Assembly (NCBI GenBank): GCA_964343705.1
Contig: CAYFJX010000002.1
Coordinates: 164,345-228,344, forward strand
Length of the DNA: 64,000 nt
Direction: 5' to 3'
Origin: JAUSFM01 sp964343705
GTDB lineage: Archaea; Nanobdellota; Nanobdellia; Woesearchaeales; UBA12501
The position numbers were made by a program, and so were the translations under genes. The notes below the pieces were generated by a model, which was not told where the DNA came from, made no database searches, and saw nothing but the letters and a program-made list of their open reading frames with translations. Below are positions 8,838 through 17,103 of the stretch, one piece after another (position 1 is the first letter of the stretch; the number at the start of each line of letters is the position of its first letter).

Positions 8838-9424
8838 GCCAAGTAAGTGAAACTGTGGAAAAGAGAAACCAAATTAAAAAGCGAAAGCCACATTTCCTAC
8901 GTCAAGATGTAAAAAGAAAGAAACGGCTCTCAGAAAATTGGCGACGACCCAAAGGGCTTCAATCTAAGATGCGATTGAAACGAGCAGGTTATGCAGCATC
9001 ACCTTCACCAGGATATGGCTCACCTGTTGCAGCTCGAGGTCTTGATAGAAAAGGACGCATGCCACACTATGTTGCATGTGTGAAAGATATTGAATCTGCA
9101 ACAAAAGAACATCTTGTTGTACTCTCCAGTTCCATTGGACAGAGAAAAAGACTTGTTATAGTAAAAAAAGCCATGGAAAAGGGTTTAACCATAGAAAAAA
9201 TTCCAGATCTTAAAGAATACATTGCAGGTGTTGAAAACACCATGAAAAAACAGTCAGAAGACCGGAAAGAAAAAGCATCTAAAAAAGAAAAGAAGAAAAA
9301 AGAGCGAGAAGCAGAAGCAGCAAAGAAAAAAGATGAGAAAACAATCGAAGAAACCCTGACCGATGATGAAAAGAAACAAGAAGAAAAGAAAGAAATGGAC
9401 AGGATGTTAACACAAACAAACTAA
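8834..9424 (+). CDS. rpl32e: Ribosomal protein eL32 (L32e) with charged tail
   Basis: Archaeal/eukaryotic large-subunit protein. The core KKRKPHFLRQDVKRKKRLSE, WRRPKGLQSKMRLKRAGY and SPSPGYGSP is characteristic. From about residue 135 the protein continues as a roughly 60-residue Lys/Glu-rich helical tail, making it 196 aa versus about 130 usually. It follows uL6 with a 4-base overlap and precedes eL19 by 10 bp. Confidence 0.94.
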   Translation: MSQVSETVEKRNQIKKRKPHFLRQDVKRKKRLSENWRRPKGLQSKMRLKRAGYAASPSPGYGSPVAARGLDRKGRMPHYVACVKDIESATKEHLVVLSSSIGQRKRLVIVKKAMEKGLTIEKIPDLKEYIAGVENTMKKQSEDRKEKASKKEKKKKEREAEAAKKKDEKTIEETLTDDEKKQEEKKEMDRMLTQTN

Positions 9425-9434
9425 GTGAGAAACA

Positions 9435-9890
9435 ATGAGATTCACAGTACAACGACGGCTGGCAGCATCAGTGCTTAAATGTTCGCCAAAAAAAGTATGG
9501 TTTGACCCAGCGAATGCTGAAAAAGTCAAAGAAGCCATTACTAAGGCAGATATTCGAACACTGATCATCAGTGGATTAATCCAGCAAAAGCTTGACAAGC
9601 CCCAATCCAGAGGCCGAGCACGAAAGCGAAGTACTCAACGAAAAAAAGGACGACAAAAAGGTTTAGGTCGACGAAAAGGGAAAAAAACAGCTCGTACACC
9701 TCGAAAAGAGACTTGGATGAAGAAAATACGATTACAACGATCATTTTTGAAAATGCTTAAAGAAGCAGGAACTATTAATAACAAAACCTATCGGGACACC
9801 TACCTTAAAGCAAAAGGCGGGTTTTTCCGAAGTAAAAGACACATAAAGATGTTTTTAGATGACAATAAACTATTCACTACAAAAAAATAG
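9435..9890 (+). CDS. rpl19e: Ribosomal protein eL19 (L19e)
   Basis: Archaeal/eukaryotic large-subunit protein with a long helix bridging subunits. Seen are VQRRLAASVLKCSPKKVWFDP, the basic RGRARKRSTQRKKGRQKGLG block and TYRDTYLKAKGGFFRSKRHI. Length 151 aa is normal. Its place between eL32 and uL18 is conserved in archaea. Confidence 0.96.
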   Translation: MRFTVQRRLAASVLKCSPKKVWFDPANAEKVKEAITKADIRTLIISGLIQQKLDKPQSRGRARKRSTQRKKGRQKGLGRRKGKKTARTPRKETWMKKIRLQRSFLKMLKEAGTINNKTYRDTYLKAKGGFFRSKRHIKMFLDDNKLFTTKK

Positions 9891-9899
9891 GATTCAACA

Positions 9900-10481
9900 A
9901 TGAAAAAAACAAAAACACGAAGCATTCCCTTTCGAAGGAAACTGAAAAACAAGACCAATTATCGAAAGCGGCTACGCCTCTTACAATCACGAAAAAAACG
10001 ACTGGTTATCAGGAAATCACTTAAGAACATACTTGTTCAAGTAGTTGAATTCCAGCCAAAAGGAGATAAAATCCTTGTTTCAGCACACTCACGAGAGCTT
10101 GCTAAAGCAGGATGGAAGTATAGTAGAAGTAATACTCCTGCAGCATACTTAGTTGGTTTTTTACTTGGTAACAAACTAAAAAAAATGAACATTCAAGATG
10201 TGATTGTTGATTCCGGCCAGAACAAGCCACCTTCACGATCAAAATTGTACGCTGTTGTAAAAGGGGTTAAGGAGTCAGGAGTTCACATTCCAGTTGCGGA
10301 TGATGTACTACCAGATGACAAGCGTGTTACAGGAGAACACATTCAAACGTATGCACAGAACCTCAAAGCAAACAAGGAAGGTTATGAAAAACAGTTTTCA
10401 GGCTACACTAAGAATGGTGCAAATCCTGAAGGAATACAAAAAGCATTTGAAGATATCAAAAGCAAGCTAGCTAAAGCATAA
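9900..10481 (+). CDS. rpl18: Ribosomal protein uL18 (L18)
   Basis: 5S rRNA-binding protein. It has RRKLKNKTNYRKRLRLLQSR, VQVVEFQPKGDKILVSAHS and NTPAAYLVGFLLGNKLKK. The C-terminal part, KGVKESGVHIPVADDVLPDD followed by RVTGEHIQTYAQ, is the archaeal extension. Length 193 aa fits the archaeal family. Confidence 0.96.
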   Translation: MKKTKTRSIPFRRKLKNKTNYRKRLRLLQSRKKRLVIRKSLKNILVQVVEFQPKGDKILVSAHSRELAKAGWKYSRSNTPAAYLVGFLLGNKLKKMNIQDVIVDSGQNKPPSRSKLYAVVKGVKESGVHIPVADDVLPDDKRVTGEHIQTYAQNLKANKEGYEKQFSGYTKNGANPEGIQKAFEDIKSKLAKA

Positions 10482-10494
10482 ACAAGGATGTACT

Positions 10495-11412
10495 ATGGCA
10501 GAAAAAAAACCAGAAGAAACACAGAAAACCAGTGGATCACCTAATCGTAAGTTCCAAAAGAAGCGTCGTTCTAACAAACGTGGCGACCGCCCAAGGGAAA
10601 AAAAGGAATTCAATGTAGAAGCTTGGAATCCTAAAACAGAACTTGGAAAAAAAGTAAAAAGTGGCGAAGTAAAAGACATAAAACAAGTATTTGACGAAGG
10701 CCACCCCATCTTAGAACCTGAAATTGTCGACGCACTTATTCCTAATCTTGAAACAGAACTCTTACTTGTTGGTCAATCCAAAGGTAAATTTGGTGGTGGG
10801 CAACGAAGAGTATTCAAGCAAACACAAAAGAAAACAATGGAAGGGAACAAACCTAAATTTTCCGCCTTTGCAGTTGTAGGAAACAAGGATGGTGTTGTAG
10901 GTGTTGGCATTGGTAAAGCAAAAGAAACTGTTCCTGCAAGGGAAAAAGCATTTAGAAACGCAAAATTAAACCTTATCATGATTAGAAGGGGATCTGGTTC
11001 ATGGGAAGATAAATCCATTGAACCACACAGTATTCCTTACAAAGTAGAAGGCAGCTGTGGTTCAGTCTCAGTAAAACTTATGCCTGCACCAAAAGGTAAA
11101 GGGCTTGTTATTGAGAAAGAATGTCAAAAAATTATGCGTCTTGCTGGTATTCAAAACGTTTGGGCTAAGAGTTATGGAAGTACTGGTACCAAAGCAAACC
11201 TAATCAGAGCATACATGGACGCATTACAAAAACTTATCAAAACTAAAATACATCCAACACACATTGAAGCACTTGGTATTGTTGATGGGCCAACAGGAAA
11301 AGTTGCTGTTGAAGCTCTTGAGGAGGATGCAGCTGAAGAAAAACCAGTTGCCACCCTTGTAGAAGAAGAGACATCAGCAGAAGAACCCCAAGAAGCACAA
11401 GCTAGTGAATAA
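10495..11412 (+). CDS. rps5: Ribosomal protein uS5 (S5) with N- and C-terminal extensions
   Basis: Small-subunit protein involved in decoding fidelity. The S5 double-stranded RNA-binding domain (TKPKFSAFAVVGNKDGVVGVGIGKAKE is the central signature, here at about residues 118-145) is followed by the C-terminal S5 fold (LIRAYMDALQKL). A Lys/Arg-rich N-terminal extension of about 30 residues and an acidic Glu/Ala tail of about 30 residues make it 305 aa, above the usual archaeal 210-230. Confidence 0.95.
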   Translation: MAEKKPEETQKTSGSPNRKFQKKRRSNKRGDRPREKKEFNVEAWNPKTELGKKVKSGEVKDIKQVFDEGHPILEPEIVDALIPNLETELLLVGQSKGKFGGGQRRVFKQTQKKTMEGNKPKFSAFAVVGNKDGVVGVGIGKAKETVPAREKAFRNAKLNLIMIRRGSGSWEDKSIEPHSIPYKVEGSCGSVSVKLMPAPKGKGLVIEKECQKIMRLAGIQNVWAKSYGSTGTKANLIRAYMDALQKLIKTKIHPTHIEALGIVDGPTGKVAVEALEEDAAEEKPVATLVEEETSAEEPQEAQASE

Positions 11413-11414
11413 GC

Positions 11415-11825
11415 ATGACAGAAAAGCAAAAACAAGGAACAGAGAAAAAATCAGAGAAACTTACTGGTGCGAAGATTGCAATTATTCGTATTCGTGGTGA
11501 CATTCGTGTAAATAGGGATACAAAAGCAGCACTTACCATGCTGGGCCTTGCACGAAAGAACACCTGTGTTGTAAAAGCAGACGCTTCACAGACACACGGT
11601 GCACTGAAAAAAGTAAAAGACTATGTTACTTGGGGAAACTTATCAGAAGAAACATACAAACTCCTTAATGAAAAACGAAAAGATGACAAAAAAGAGAATA
11701 GCTTTAGATTACACCCTCCGCGCAAAGGCTTTGGTAGAAAAGGAATCAAAGCAAGTTTTGTAACAGGTGGGGCACTTGGTGATCGTAAAGAAAAAATTAA
11801 TGATCTTATAACCAGGATGGTATAA
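11415..11825 (+). CDS. rpl30: Ribosomal protein uL30 (L30)
   Basis: Large-subunit protein. After about 18 Lys/Glu-rich residues comes the L30 fold, KIAIIRIRGDIRVNRDTKAA and LTMLGLARKNTCVV. The archaeal C-terminal part, FRLHPPRKGFGRKGIKASF, is present. Two bases separate it from uS5, and uL15 follows after 4 bp. Confidence 0.95.
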   Translation: MTEKQKQGTEKKSEKLTGAKIAIIRIRGDIRVNRDTKAALTMLGLARKNTCVVKADASQTHGALKKVKDYVTWGNLSEETYKLLNEKRKDDKKENSFRLHPPRKGFGRKGIKASFVTGGALGDRKEKINDLITRMV

Positions 11826-11829
11826 TACA

Positions 11830-12306
11830 ATGACAGCAAAACGAACCAAAAAAGTGAAAAAGTACCGTGGAAGTAAAACACATGGTTGTGGTTCCATGAA
11901 GAAGCGCCGTGGTGCAGGACACCGTGGTGGTAGAGGGAATGCTGGTTCAGGTAAGCGAGCAGATACCAACAAGCCATCAGTGATCAAAAAAGGCATTCGC
12001 CAAGGAAAGTATGGATTCAAGAAAAAGAACAGCCTTACTGTTAAATCAGTCAACATTGGCTGGCTTGACGCAAAACTACCAGTCCTTATAGAAACTAACA
12101 AGATTGAAGAAAAAAGTGGTGTGTATACTATTGATCTGGCAAAACTAGGTTATACTAAGCTTTTAAGTGGTGGAAAGACAACACACAAAATGAACATAAC
12201 TGCTATGTCTGCTTCATCTAAAGCAGCAGAAAAGCTAAAGCAAGCAGGGGGAAACTTGACATTACTTAACGCTCCTGCAGCTGAGCAAGCAGAACAAGAA
12301 CAATAA
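11830..12306 (+). CDS. rpl15: Ribosomal protein uL15 (L15)
   Basis: Large-subunit assembly protein. The Gly/Arg-rich N-terminal arm (KYRGSKTHGCGSMKKRRGAG, HRGGRGNAGSGKR) and the C-terminal domain ending in KLKQAGGNLTLLNAP are diagnostic. A short Glu/Gln/Ala tail follows. It is 2 bp before secY, the usual archaeal arrangement. Confidence 0.95.
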   Translation: MTAKRTKKVKKYRGSKTHGCGSMKKRRGAGHRGGRGNAGSGKRADTNKPSVIKKGIRQGKYGFKKKNSLTVKSVNIGWLDAKLPVLIETNKIEEKSGVYTIDLAKLGYTKLLSGGKTTHKMNITAMSASSKAAEKLKQAGGNLTLLNAPAAEQAEQEQ

Positions 12307-12308
12307 AA

Positions 12309-13718
12309 ATGTCACTCCTACAGAAAGTAATGATGAACCTTCCAGAGGTTGGAGGTCCATCTCAAAAAAGACTTGGTTTCAAAGAAAAACTCAAGTGGAC
12401 TGTTCTCATTCTAGTGCTCTTTTTTTGTCTTGGCCTCGTAAAACTATTCGGTCTTGGAGCAAACGCACTTGAACAATTTGAATTCCTTTCATTAATCCTA
12501 GGGGCAGAATTTGGATCCATAATCTCTCTAGGGATAGGACCATTGGTAACATCGTCTATTGTTTTACAGCTCGTTAATGGTTCAGGCCTCTATAAGTTTG
12601 ATTTGAGCAGTCCAGACGGTAAAAAGAACTTTCAAGCAACACAAAAACTACTTGCAATATTCTTTATTACCTTTGAAGCTTTTATTTACGTATTCATGGG
12701 TGGTCTTGCACCACCAGCACAGTACCTTGGTACATTATTCTATTTTCAACTACAACTCTTACTTACCTTCCAACTCTTTGTAGGGGGTATCCTCATTATG
12801 TTCATGGATGAAGTGGTGAGCAAGTGGGGTTTTGGTTCAGGTATCAGTCTTTTTATTGCGGCAGGAGTATCAAAACAACTCTTTATTCGATTGCTCTCAC
12901 CATTTACCACCTCACGAGCTATTGGTTGGCCATTTGGCACTGAAGCTCCAGTAGGAAAGCTTCTAGAACTATTTCATTCATTACTTATTGCAAATCCTGT
13001 GGGGGCAGCACTTGCACTGGCAGGAATAGCAACTACAGTGCTTGTCTTTGTCATGTGTGTATATGGTCAGGCAATGAAGGTTGAAATCCCTCTTTCGTTC
13101 GGGAGAGTTCGAGGACATGGTGTTCGTTGGCCTCTTAGTTTTATGTATACTAGTAATATTCCAGTTATTCTTATTGCTGCTCTGCTTGCTAATGTTCAGT
13201 TGTGGGCACGATTACTTGAGAGGTGGGGGCATCCTATCCTTGGAACCTATGTGGGAAACTCACCTGCAACCGGCCTCGTAAAATGGTTGTTTCCACCTAA
13301 CCTGGTTGACGCAGTGATTAAAGGAACAGTCACCTTTGAAGTTATAAGCATTGCATTGTTTTATATTATGATAATGGTGATTGGTTCAACAGTGTTCTCC
13401 TACTTCTGGGTGCAAACCTCAGGAATGGACGCTAAAAGCCAAGCAAAACAAATTATGAACTCTGGACTGAGCATTCCAGGTTTTAGGCAAGACCCACGAA
13501 TTATGGAGCGGATTCTTCAGCGTTACATTGGCCCACTTACTATTATGGGGGGTATTGCCATAGGTATATTAGCAGGTGTTGCAGATGTTCTCGGAGCACT
13601 TGTTAACGGAACCTCATTACTACTTGCTGTAATGATTATCTACAAATTGTACGAAGAAATTGCTAAGCAACACATGTATGATATGCATCCTATGATGCGT
13701 AAATTTATGGAAATATAA
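12309..13718 (+). CDS. secY: Protein translocase subunit SecY (Sec61 alpha)
   Basis: Central channel of the Sec translocon in the cell membrane. The 469-aa product has about ten hydrophobic segments. Recognisable archaeal motifs are the plug/TM2 region LGIGPLVTSSIVLQL, VSKWGFGSGISLFIAAGVSKQ, the cytoplasmic loop ending VRWPLSFMYTSNIPVIL and SGLSIPGFRQDPRIMERILQRYI. It closes the ribosomal superoperon. The many exported proteins at the other end of the window would depend on this channel. The gene for adenylate kinase that often follows in archaea is not present. Confidence 0.97.
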   Translation: MSLLQKVMMNLPEVGGPSQKRLGFKEKLKWTVLILVLFFCLGLVKLFGLGANALEQFEFLSLILGAEFGSIISLGIGPLVTSSIVLQLVNGSGLYKFDLSSPDGKKNFQATQKLLAIFFITFEAFIYVFMGGLAPPAQYLGTLFYFQLQLLLTFQLFVGGILIMFMDEVVSKWGFGSGISLFIAAGVSKQLFIRLLSPFTTSRAIGWPFGTEAPVGKLLELFHSLLIANPVGAALALAGIATTVLVFVMCVYGQAMKVEIPLSFGRVRGHGVRWPLSFMYTSNIPVILIAALLANVQLWARLLERWGHPILGTYVGNSPATGLVKWLFPPNLVDAVIKGTVTFEVISIALFYIMIMVIGSTVFSYFWVQTSGMDAKSQAKQIMNSGLSIPGFRQDPRIMERILQRYIGPLTIMGGIAIGILAGVADVLGALVNGTSLLLAVMIIYKLYEEIAKQHMYDMHPMMRKFMEI

Positions 13719-13752
13719 TCACTGCGTGATTGTGTTACTGTGGTGTACACAG
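13717..13752 (+). terminator. Two small hairpins after secY
   Basis: Overlapping the secY stop codon is AATCAC-TGC-GTGATT (6-bp stem), followed by CTGTG-GTGTA-CACAG. They lie between secY and the next gene, which has its own TATA-like sequence. No long U tract follows, so this may attenuate or process the superoperon transcript rather than end it. This is inference from sequence only. Confidence 0.3.
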
Positions 13753-13793
13753 AAACAAAACATTAATAATAACAAAATAGAGAAAAGACAACA

Positions 13794-14576
13794 ATGGGAA
13801 TCACACAAACAATCACTAACATTTTCAACGCAATTGTTGACCCTCTTCTCGGACCATTACTTAAACTAGGACCCTTCTGGGCAATCTTTATTCTTTCACT
13901 TGTAATAGCAATTCTTACAACTATTATCTACAAAGCAGTAACTGACCAAAAACGTATGAAACAGCTTAAGGACCAGACAAAAGCATTGCAAAAGGAAATC
14001 AAAGCAGTAAGTAAAACAGATCCTAACAAGGCAATGAAGCTGCAAAAGAAAATGCTGGGGTTGAGCAAAGAACAGATGAAAAGTTCGTTCAAGCCAACAC
14101 TCATCACCATTCTTCCACTCCTCCTTATTTTTGGCTGGCTTAACGGCAACATGGGATATTACCCATTACAAGCAGGTGAAGAGTTTACAACAACCATCCA
14201 ATTTGACGAGAATGTTAATGGAACTGTTGCATTCAAAGCTTCTGGACTTGAAGTTCTTTCTGATGCAGAACAAGCAATTGGCGCAGACGGAAAAGTACAA
14301 TGGAAGCTCAAAGGTGACCCAGGAGCATACGATGTTGAATACACGTTTAGTGGCAAGACCTACACCAAAGACTTAGTTATTAAAAAAAACGGGCACAATG
14401 GCTACACAGCACCAGTCAAGGCAGTTAAAGATGGACTGGTAAACACCATTAGTATTGACATGCGTAAAATTGTTATTCTTAACTTGTTTGGCTGGAGACT
14501 AGGCTGGCTAGGAGCATACATCCTATTCTCTATTGTGTTTAGCATGGGCTTTAGAAAGATACTGAAGGTTTATTAG
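13794..14576 (+). CDS. EMC3/TMCO1/DUF106 family membrane insertase-like protein
   Basis: Archaeal relative of YidC/Oxa1/EMC3, thought to help insert membrane proteins, here directly after SecY. Topology: a hydrophobic segment at about residues 25-45, a cytoplasmic coiled coil rich in Lys/Gln (KRMKQLKDQTKALQKEI), a second membrane segment (TLITILPLLLIFGWL) and a third at the C-terminus (GWLGAYILFSIVFSMGFRKI). Between segments two and three is a roughly 95-residue beta-rich region (TTTIQFDENVNGTVAFKA and following) that would face outside and is larger than I expect for the family. An AT-rich TATA-like stretch (13761-13771) lies about 27 nt before the ATG. Confidence 0.85.
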   Translation: MGITQTITNIFNAIVDPLLGPLLKLGPFWAIFILSLVIAILTTIIYKAVTDQKRMKQLKDQTKALQKEIKAVSKTDPNKAMKLQKKMLGLSKEQMKSSFKPTLITILPLLLIFGWLNGNMGYYPLQAGEEFTTTIQFDENVNGTVAFKASGLEVLSDAEQAIGADGKVQWKLKGDPGAYDVEYTFSGKTYTKDLVIKKNGHNGYTAPVKAVKDGLVNTISIDMRKIVILNLFGWRLGWLGAYILFSIVFSMGFRKILKVY

Positions 14577-14582
14577 TTCTAT

Positions 14583-14984
14583 CTACTGAATAACCTCATC
14601 AAACAATAAACCTTTTCTTTGTGCAGTTTCAATGCTTATAACAAAATTCCCTCCATTGGTTTCTTGCAAATCCTCAACCGTCATAAAAAACCATTCTGGT
14701 TGCATGTCAACAAGAAAGCGCACTGCAATCCACGGCTCGGCACCAAAAATCCTAGAGAACTCTTTAAGTTCATTAACTTCCTTTTCTGTAAGGTACTGTT
14801 TGCTATTACCACAAGATTTACACTCAATCGCAAGCTTTCGTGTGTGGTTTCCCACCAGCAGATCAGGGCAGGGGTACTTGATTGCACCGCTAGCAGGAGC
14901 TCGCATGACTACAAACTGTTCAGTAGCCCAAAACTGGTGCAGTAATTCCCTCTCGGCTCGTGTGCCCTTTGCCTTACGGTTCAT
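14583..14984 (-). CDS. hjc: Holliday junction resolvase Hjc
   Basis: Homodimeric nuclease that cuts four-way DNA junctions. The motifs TRAERELLHQFW (E11), VMRAPASGA, PDLLVGN (D41) and LAIECKS (E54, K56) reproduce the archaeal Hjc active site. The frame can be extended to a TTG at 15035, but the ATG at 14984 gives the family N-terminus (MNRKAKGTRAERELL) and lies about 27 nt from a TATA-like box on the minus strand (15007-15015), so I prefer 133 aa. It converges on the EMC3-like gene with a 6-bp gap and shares its upstream region with the histone. Confidence 0.93.
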   Translation of the reverse strand: MNRKAKGTRAERELLHQFWATEQFVVMRAPASGAIKYPCPDLLVGNHTRKLAIECKSCGNSKQYLTEKEVNELKEFSRIFGAEPWIAVRFLVDMQPEWFFMTVEDLQETNGGNFVISIETAQRKGLLFDEVIQ

Positions 14985-15006
14985 ACCATCATCAACATGA
15001 ATGCGC

Positions 15007-15104
15007 TTTATTTGGTTTGTGGTTTTGCCTGGCAAGCCCTAAAAAAGCGCTAAAAGGTTTTTAGAGAATATTTTAGGGTTGGTTAAACACAATGTTTATA
15101 AATA
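15007..15104. promoter_or_regulatory. Divergent promoter region for hjc and histone
   Basis: The minus-strand box CAAATAAAG at 15007-15015 is 27 nt from the hjc ATG. The plus-strand box TTTATAAATA at 15095-15104 is about 26 nt before the histone ATG. Between them CCCTAAAA (from 15038) and TTTTAGGG (ending 15078) form an 8-bp inverted repeat that could bind a regulator. Both transcripts would be leaderless. Confidence 0.6.
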
Positions 15105-15124
15105 AGGGTTCACCACTCCTGGGC

Positions 15125-15337
15125 ATGGCAGGAAAGAGATTATTACCCCTTGCAGCAATGGAAAAGCTCCTAAAGAAAAGTGGAGCACCTCGTGTTTCTG
15201 ATAAAGCAAAGGCTGCACTCAAGGATGTACTTGAGAACAAGGCAGAAGAAATAGCTGAAAAAGCAGTTAAGCTTGCTGGCCATGCTGGACGAAAAACAGT
15301 CAAAGCAGGGGATATTAAACTCGCAGCAAAACGGTAA
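15125..15337 (+). CDS. Archaeal histone
   Basis: DNA-packaging protein forming histone-fold dimers and longer assemblies. The 70-aa product has the standard three-helix fold: LLPLAAMEKLLKKSGAPRVS, then the long central helix, then KTVKAGDIKLAAKR at the end. A longer frame opens at 15092, but that ATG lies on the TATA box, so the start at 15125 (MAGKRLLPLAAMEK) is correct. The Nudix gene follows after 5 bp and may be cotranscribed. Confidence 0.96.
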   Translation: MAGKRLLPLAAMEKLLKKSGAPRVSDKAKAALKDVLENKAEEIAEKAVKLAGHAGRKTVKAGDIKLAAKR

Positions 15338-15342
15338 TTCTT

Positions 15343-15756
15343 ATGGCAGACAAACAACATCCACGAGTCGCAGTTGGAGCTCTTATTCTCAATGACAAAA
15401 ATGAAATCTTCCTAGGCCAAACACACAAGTGGATGGGCAAATGGTGCGTGCCAGGCGGTCATCTTGAATGGGGCGAACACATGGAAGATGCAGTAAAGCG
15501 AGAAGTAAAAGAAGAGCTTAACCTTGATGTTGACAATGTACGACTTATACATGTGCAGCAAAGCGTGCTTGCTAAAGACTTTCATCAAGAACGACACTTT
15601 ATCTTTTTAGACTTTGTATGTAACCTTGTTGGTGGCGAAGTGAAACTTAACCCAGAGTTCCAAGACTATACCTGGGTTACGCCAAAGAAAGCATTAGACA
15701 TGCCTATTAATTACACTACCAAAGTACTTATTGAGAAGTTTCTCGAAGAGCAATAG
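15343..15756 (+). CDS. Nudix hydrolase
   Basis: Cleaves nucleoside diphosphate linked to another group; the substrate cannot be read from sequence. The Nudix box spans residues 39-61 (GHLEWGEHMEDAVKREVKEE and on), with metal-binding REVKEE at 53-58. The usual Gly two residues after the EE pair is Asn here. VPGGHLEWGE resembles ADP-ribose or dNTP-type pyrophosphatases. Its last 29 bases overlap the 3' end of the opposite-strand gene. Confidence 0.9.
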   Translation: MADKQHPRVAVGALILNDKNEIFLGQTHKWMGKWCVPGGHLEWGEHMEDAVKREVKEELNLDVDNVRLIHVQQSVLAKDFHQERHFIFLDFVCNLVGGEVKLNPEFQDYTWVTPKKALDMPINYTTKVLIEKFLEEQ

Positions 15757-17056
15757 CTTTCTTGCCATTACTGATTATTCTCACTTTTGATTCACCTGTT
15801 TTTAATCCCCCAAAGAATTTGGTCTGCCACAGTTTTCTTGCGCCAACAGTTACTTTTGCTTTTTTGAGTATGCGCATCATGTCGTGGACAACGAATGAAC
15901 CAAAACCAGTGGTGATAAGTGCTTCCATGTTTGGCACGTTAAGGTCATGGTCATAAAACCTACGAATCATTTTGAACGTTTCCATATCAATTGCGTCATA
16001 TGATTCATGGTCCATACTTGTTGGCATAAAACAATACGGTTCTCCAATTTCTCTATCATTTTCTTCATGGTGTCCTTGTAAACGTTCCCTGACACGGTCC
16101 ATTGGATTGCCGAGCTCAGAAGCACCAAAAGCCATTAATCCACCAATATTCATTAAACCACTCTGCAGGAAGTGTTCATTAAACCCCCAGGTAAAGTTCC
16201 ATTCAGGAGGTGGCATGAGTAGTTGATGTCCTTTCTCAGCCAGTAAGTTCACTTCCATGTGGCCAAAACTACGCAGCACAGGAAGCACAATGCCTTCAGG
16301 AGGTGTAATGCCCATGGCAAAATCAGTTGCAATGCCATCAACACCACGAGTACCTTGTAATTCAGGAACTTCAAAATCAGCTGTTTCAATTTTCTTAAAC
16401 GGTCGTACTTGGTATACCATTGTTGGTTCAAGACCGACCTCGACAACCAAGGCATAACCAGGTGCAATGTCAGTTCCTTGTTCTATTTGTTTGTATACTT
16501 CAACAAGCTCTCTTGCTTCAGCACTTTTTCTACCTTTGGATATGAACACGTCACTGTCAGCATATTTTCCAGTGGTTTCATCGTACAAATAATTAGTACA
16601 TAGTCGTGCTTTTGTGGTATCCCACCAACACATGTAAATCTTGTCAGGGTCATTGGGGTGGCGCATCATGGCACCTTTGTATTTTGAAGGTGATTGTGCT
16701 TGGACAATCACGTGCATTTTGTCGTCAATAGTAAACCCGTGTTGTTCAGCATACTTTCTGGCTCGTTCGCTTGTTGCACTAGCGCGAACATGTCGCACTG
16801 CTTTTTCCAGGTCAGCAGGTTTTACTTTTTCTTCAGATTCAAAAATACCTTCAAAATCAGCATACTCATGAGGAGAAGAAGATCTTACTGCGAGTAGGTC
16901 TCCGAGCTCTGCTGCTCGTTCCTCATGATTCCTGGCACTCTCATCAGCAGAAATAACAAAATAACCAGGCATGGCAACACCAGGCAGGGCTTCTTTCACA
17001 TGATTAAGAATGGCAGCTTTACCACCATATGCTTGTATCTGTTCTGCAGGTAACAT
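15728..17056 (-). CDS. PEP synthase-like protein (pyruvate/PPDK N-terminal domain family)
   Basis: The N-terminal third resembles the ATP-grasp/PEP-pyruvate-binding domain of PEP synthase and pyruvate phosphate dikinase: GGKAAILNHV at 11-20, PGVAMPGYFVIS, then LLAVRSSSPHEYADFEGIFES at about 54-74. A VIVQAQ-SKYKGAMM stretch and a later VEVGLEPTMVYQVRP also fit. No obvious phosphohistidine swivel or PEP-binding barrel domain follows; the C-terminal half (about 200 residues) is unfamiliar, so it is unlikely to be a complete PEP synthase (normally about 800 aa). A TATA-like box at 17079-17086 is about 27 nt from the start. Confidence 0.6.
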   Translation of the reverse strand: MLPAEQIQAYGGKAAILNHVKEALPGVAMPGYFVISADESARNHEERAAELGDLLAVRSSSPHEYADFEGIFESEEKVKPADLEKAVRHVRASATSERARKYAEQHGFTIDDKMHVIVQAQSPSKYKGAMMRHPNDPDKIYMCWWDTTKARLCTNYLYDETTGKYADSDVFISKGRKSAEARELVEVYKQIEQGTDIAPGYALVVEVGLEPTMVYQVRPFKKIETADFEVPELQGTRGVDGIATDFAMGITPPEGIVLPVLRSFGHMEVNLLAEKGHQLLMPPPEWNFTWGFNEHFLQSGLMNIGGLMAFGASELGNPMDRVRERLQGHHEENDREIGEPYCFMPTSMDHESYDAIDMETFKMIRRFYDHDLNVPNMEALITTGFGSFVVHDMMRILKKAKVTVGARKLWQTKFFGGLKTGESKVRIISNGKKAIALRETSQ

Positions 17057-17103
17057 ACACCAAAAAATAAAGAAATTGTATTTAAGCGTTATTGTTGTCG
17101 AGG

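Noticed and set aside
15092..15124. Upstream ATG giving the histone 11 extra residues
   Set aside because: It overlaps the TATA box, and the added residues do not match archaeal histones.
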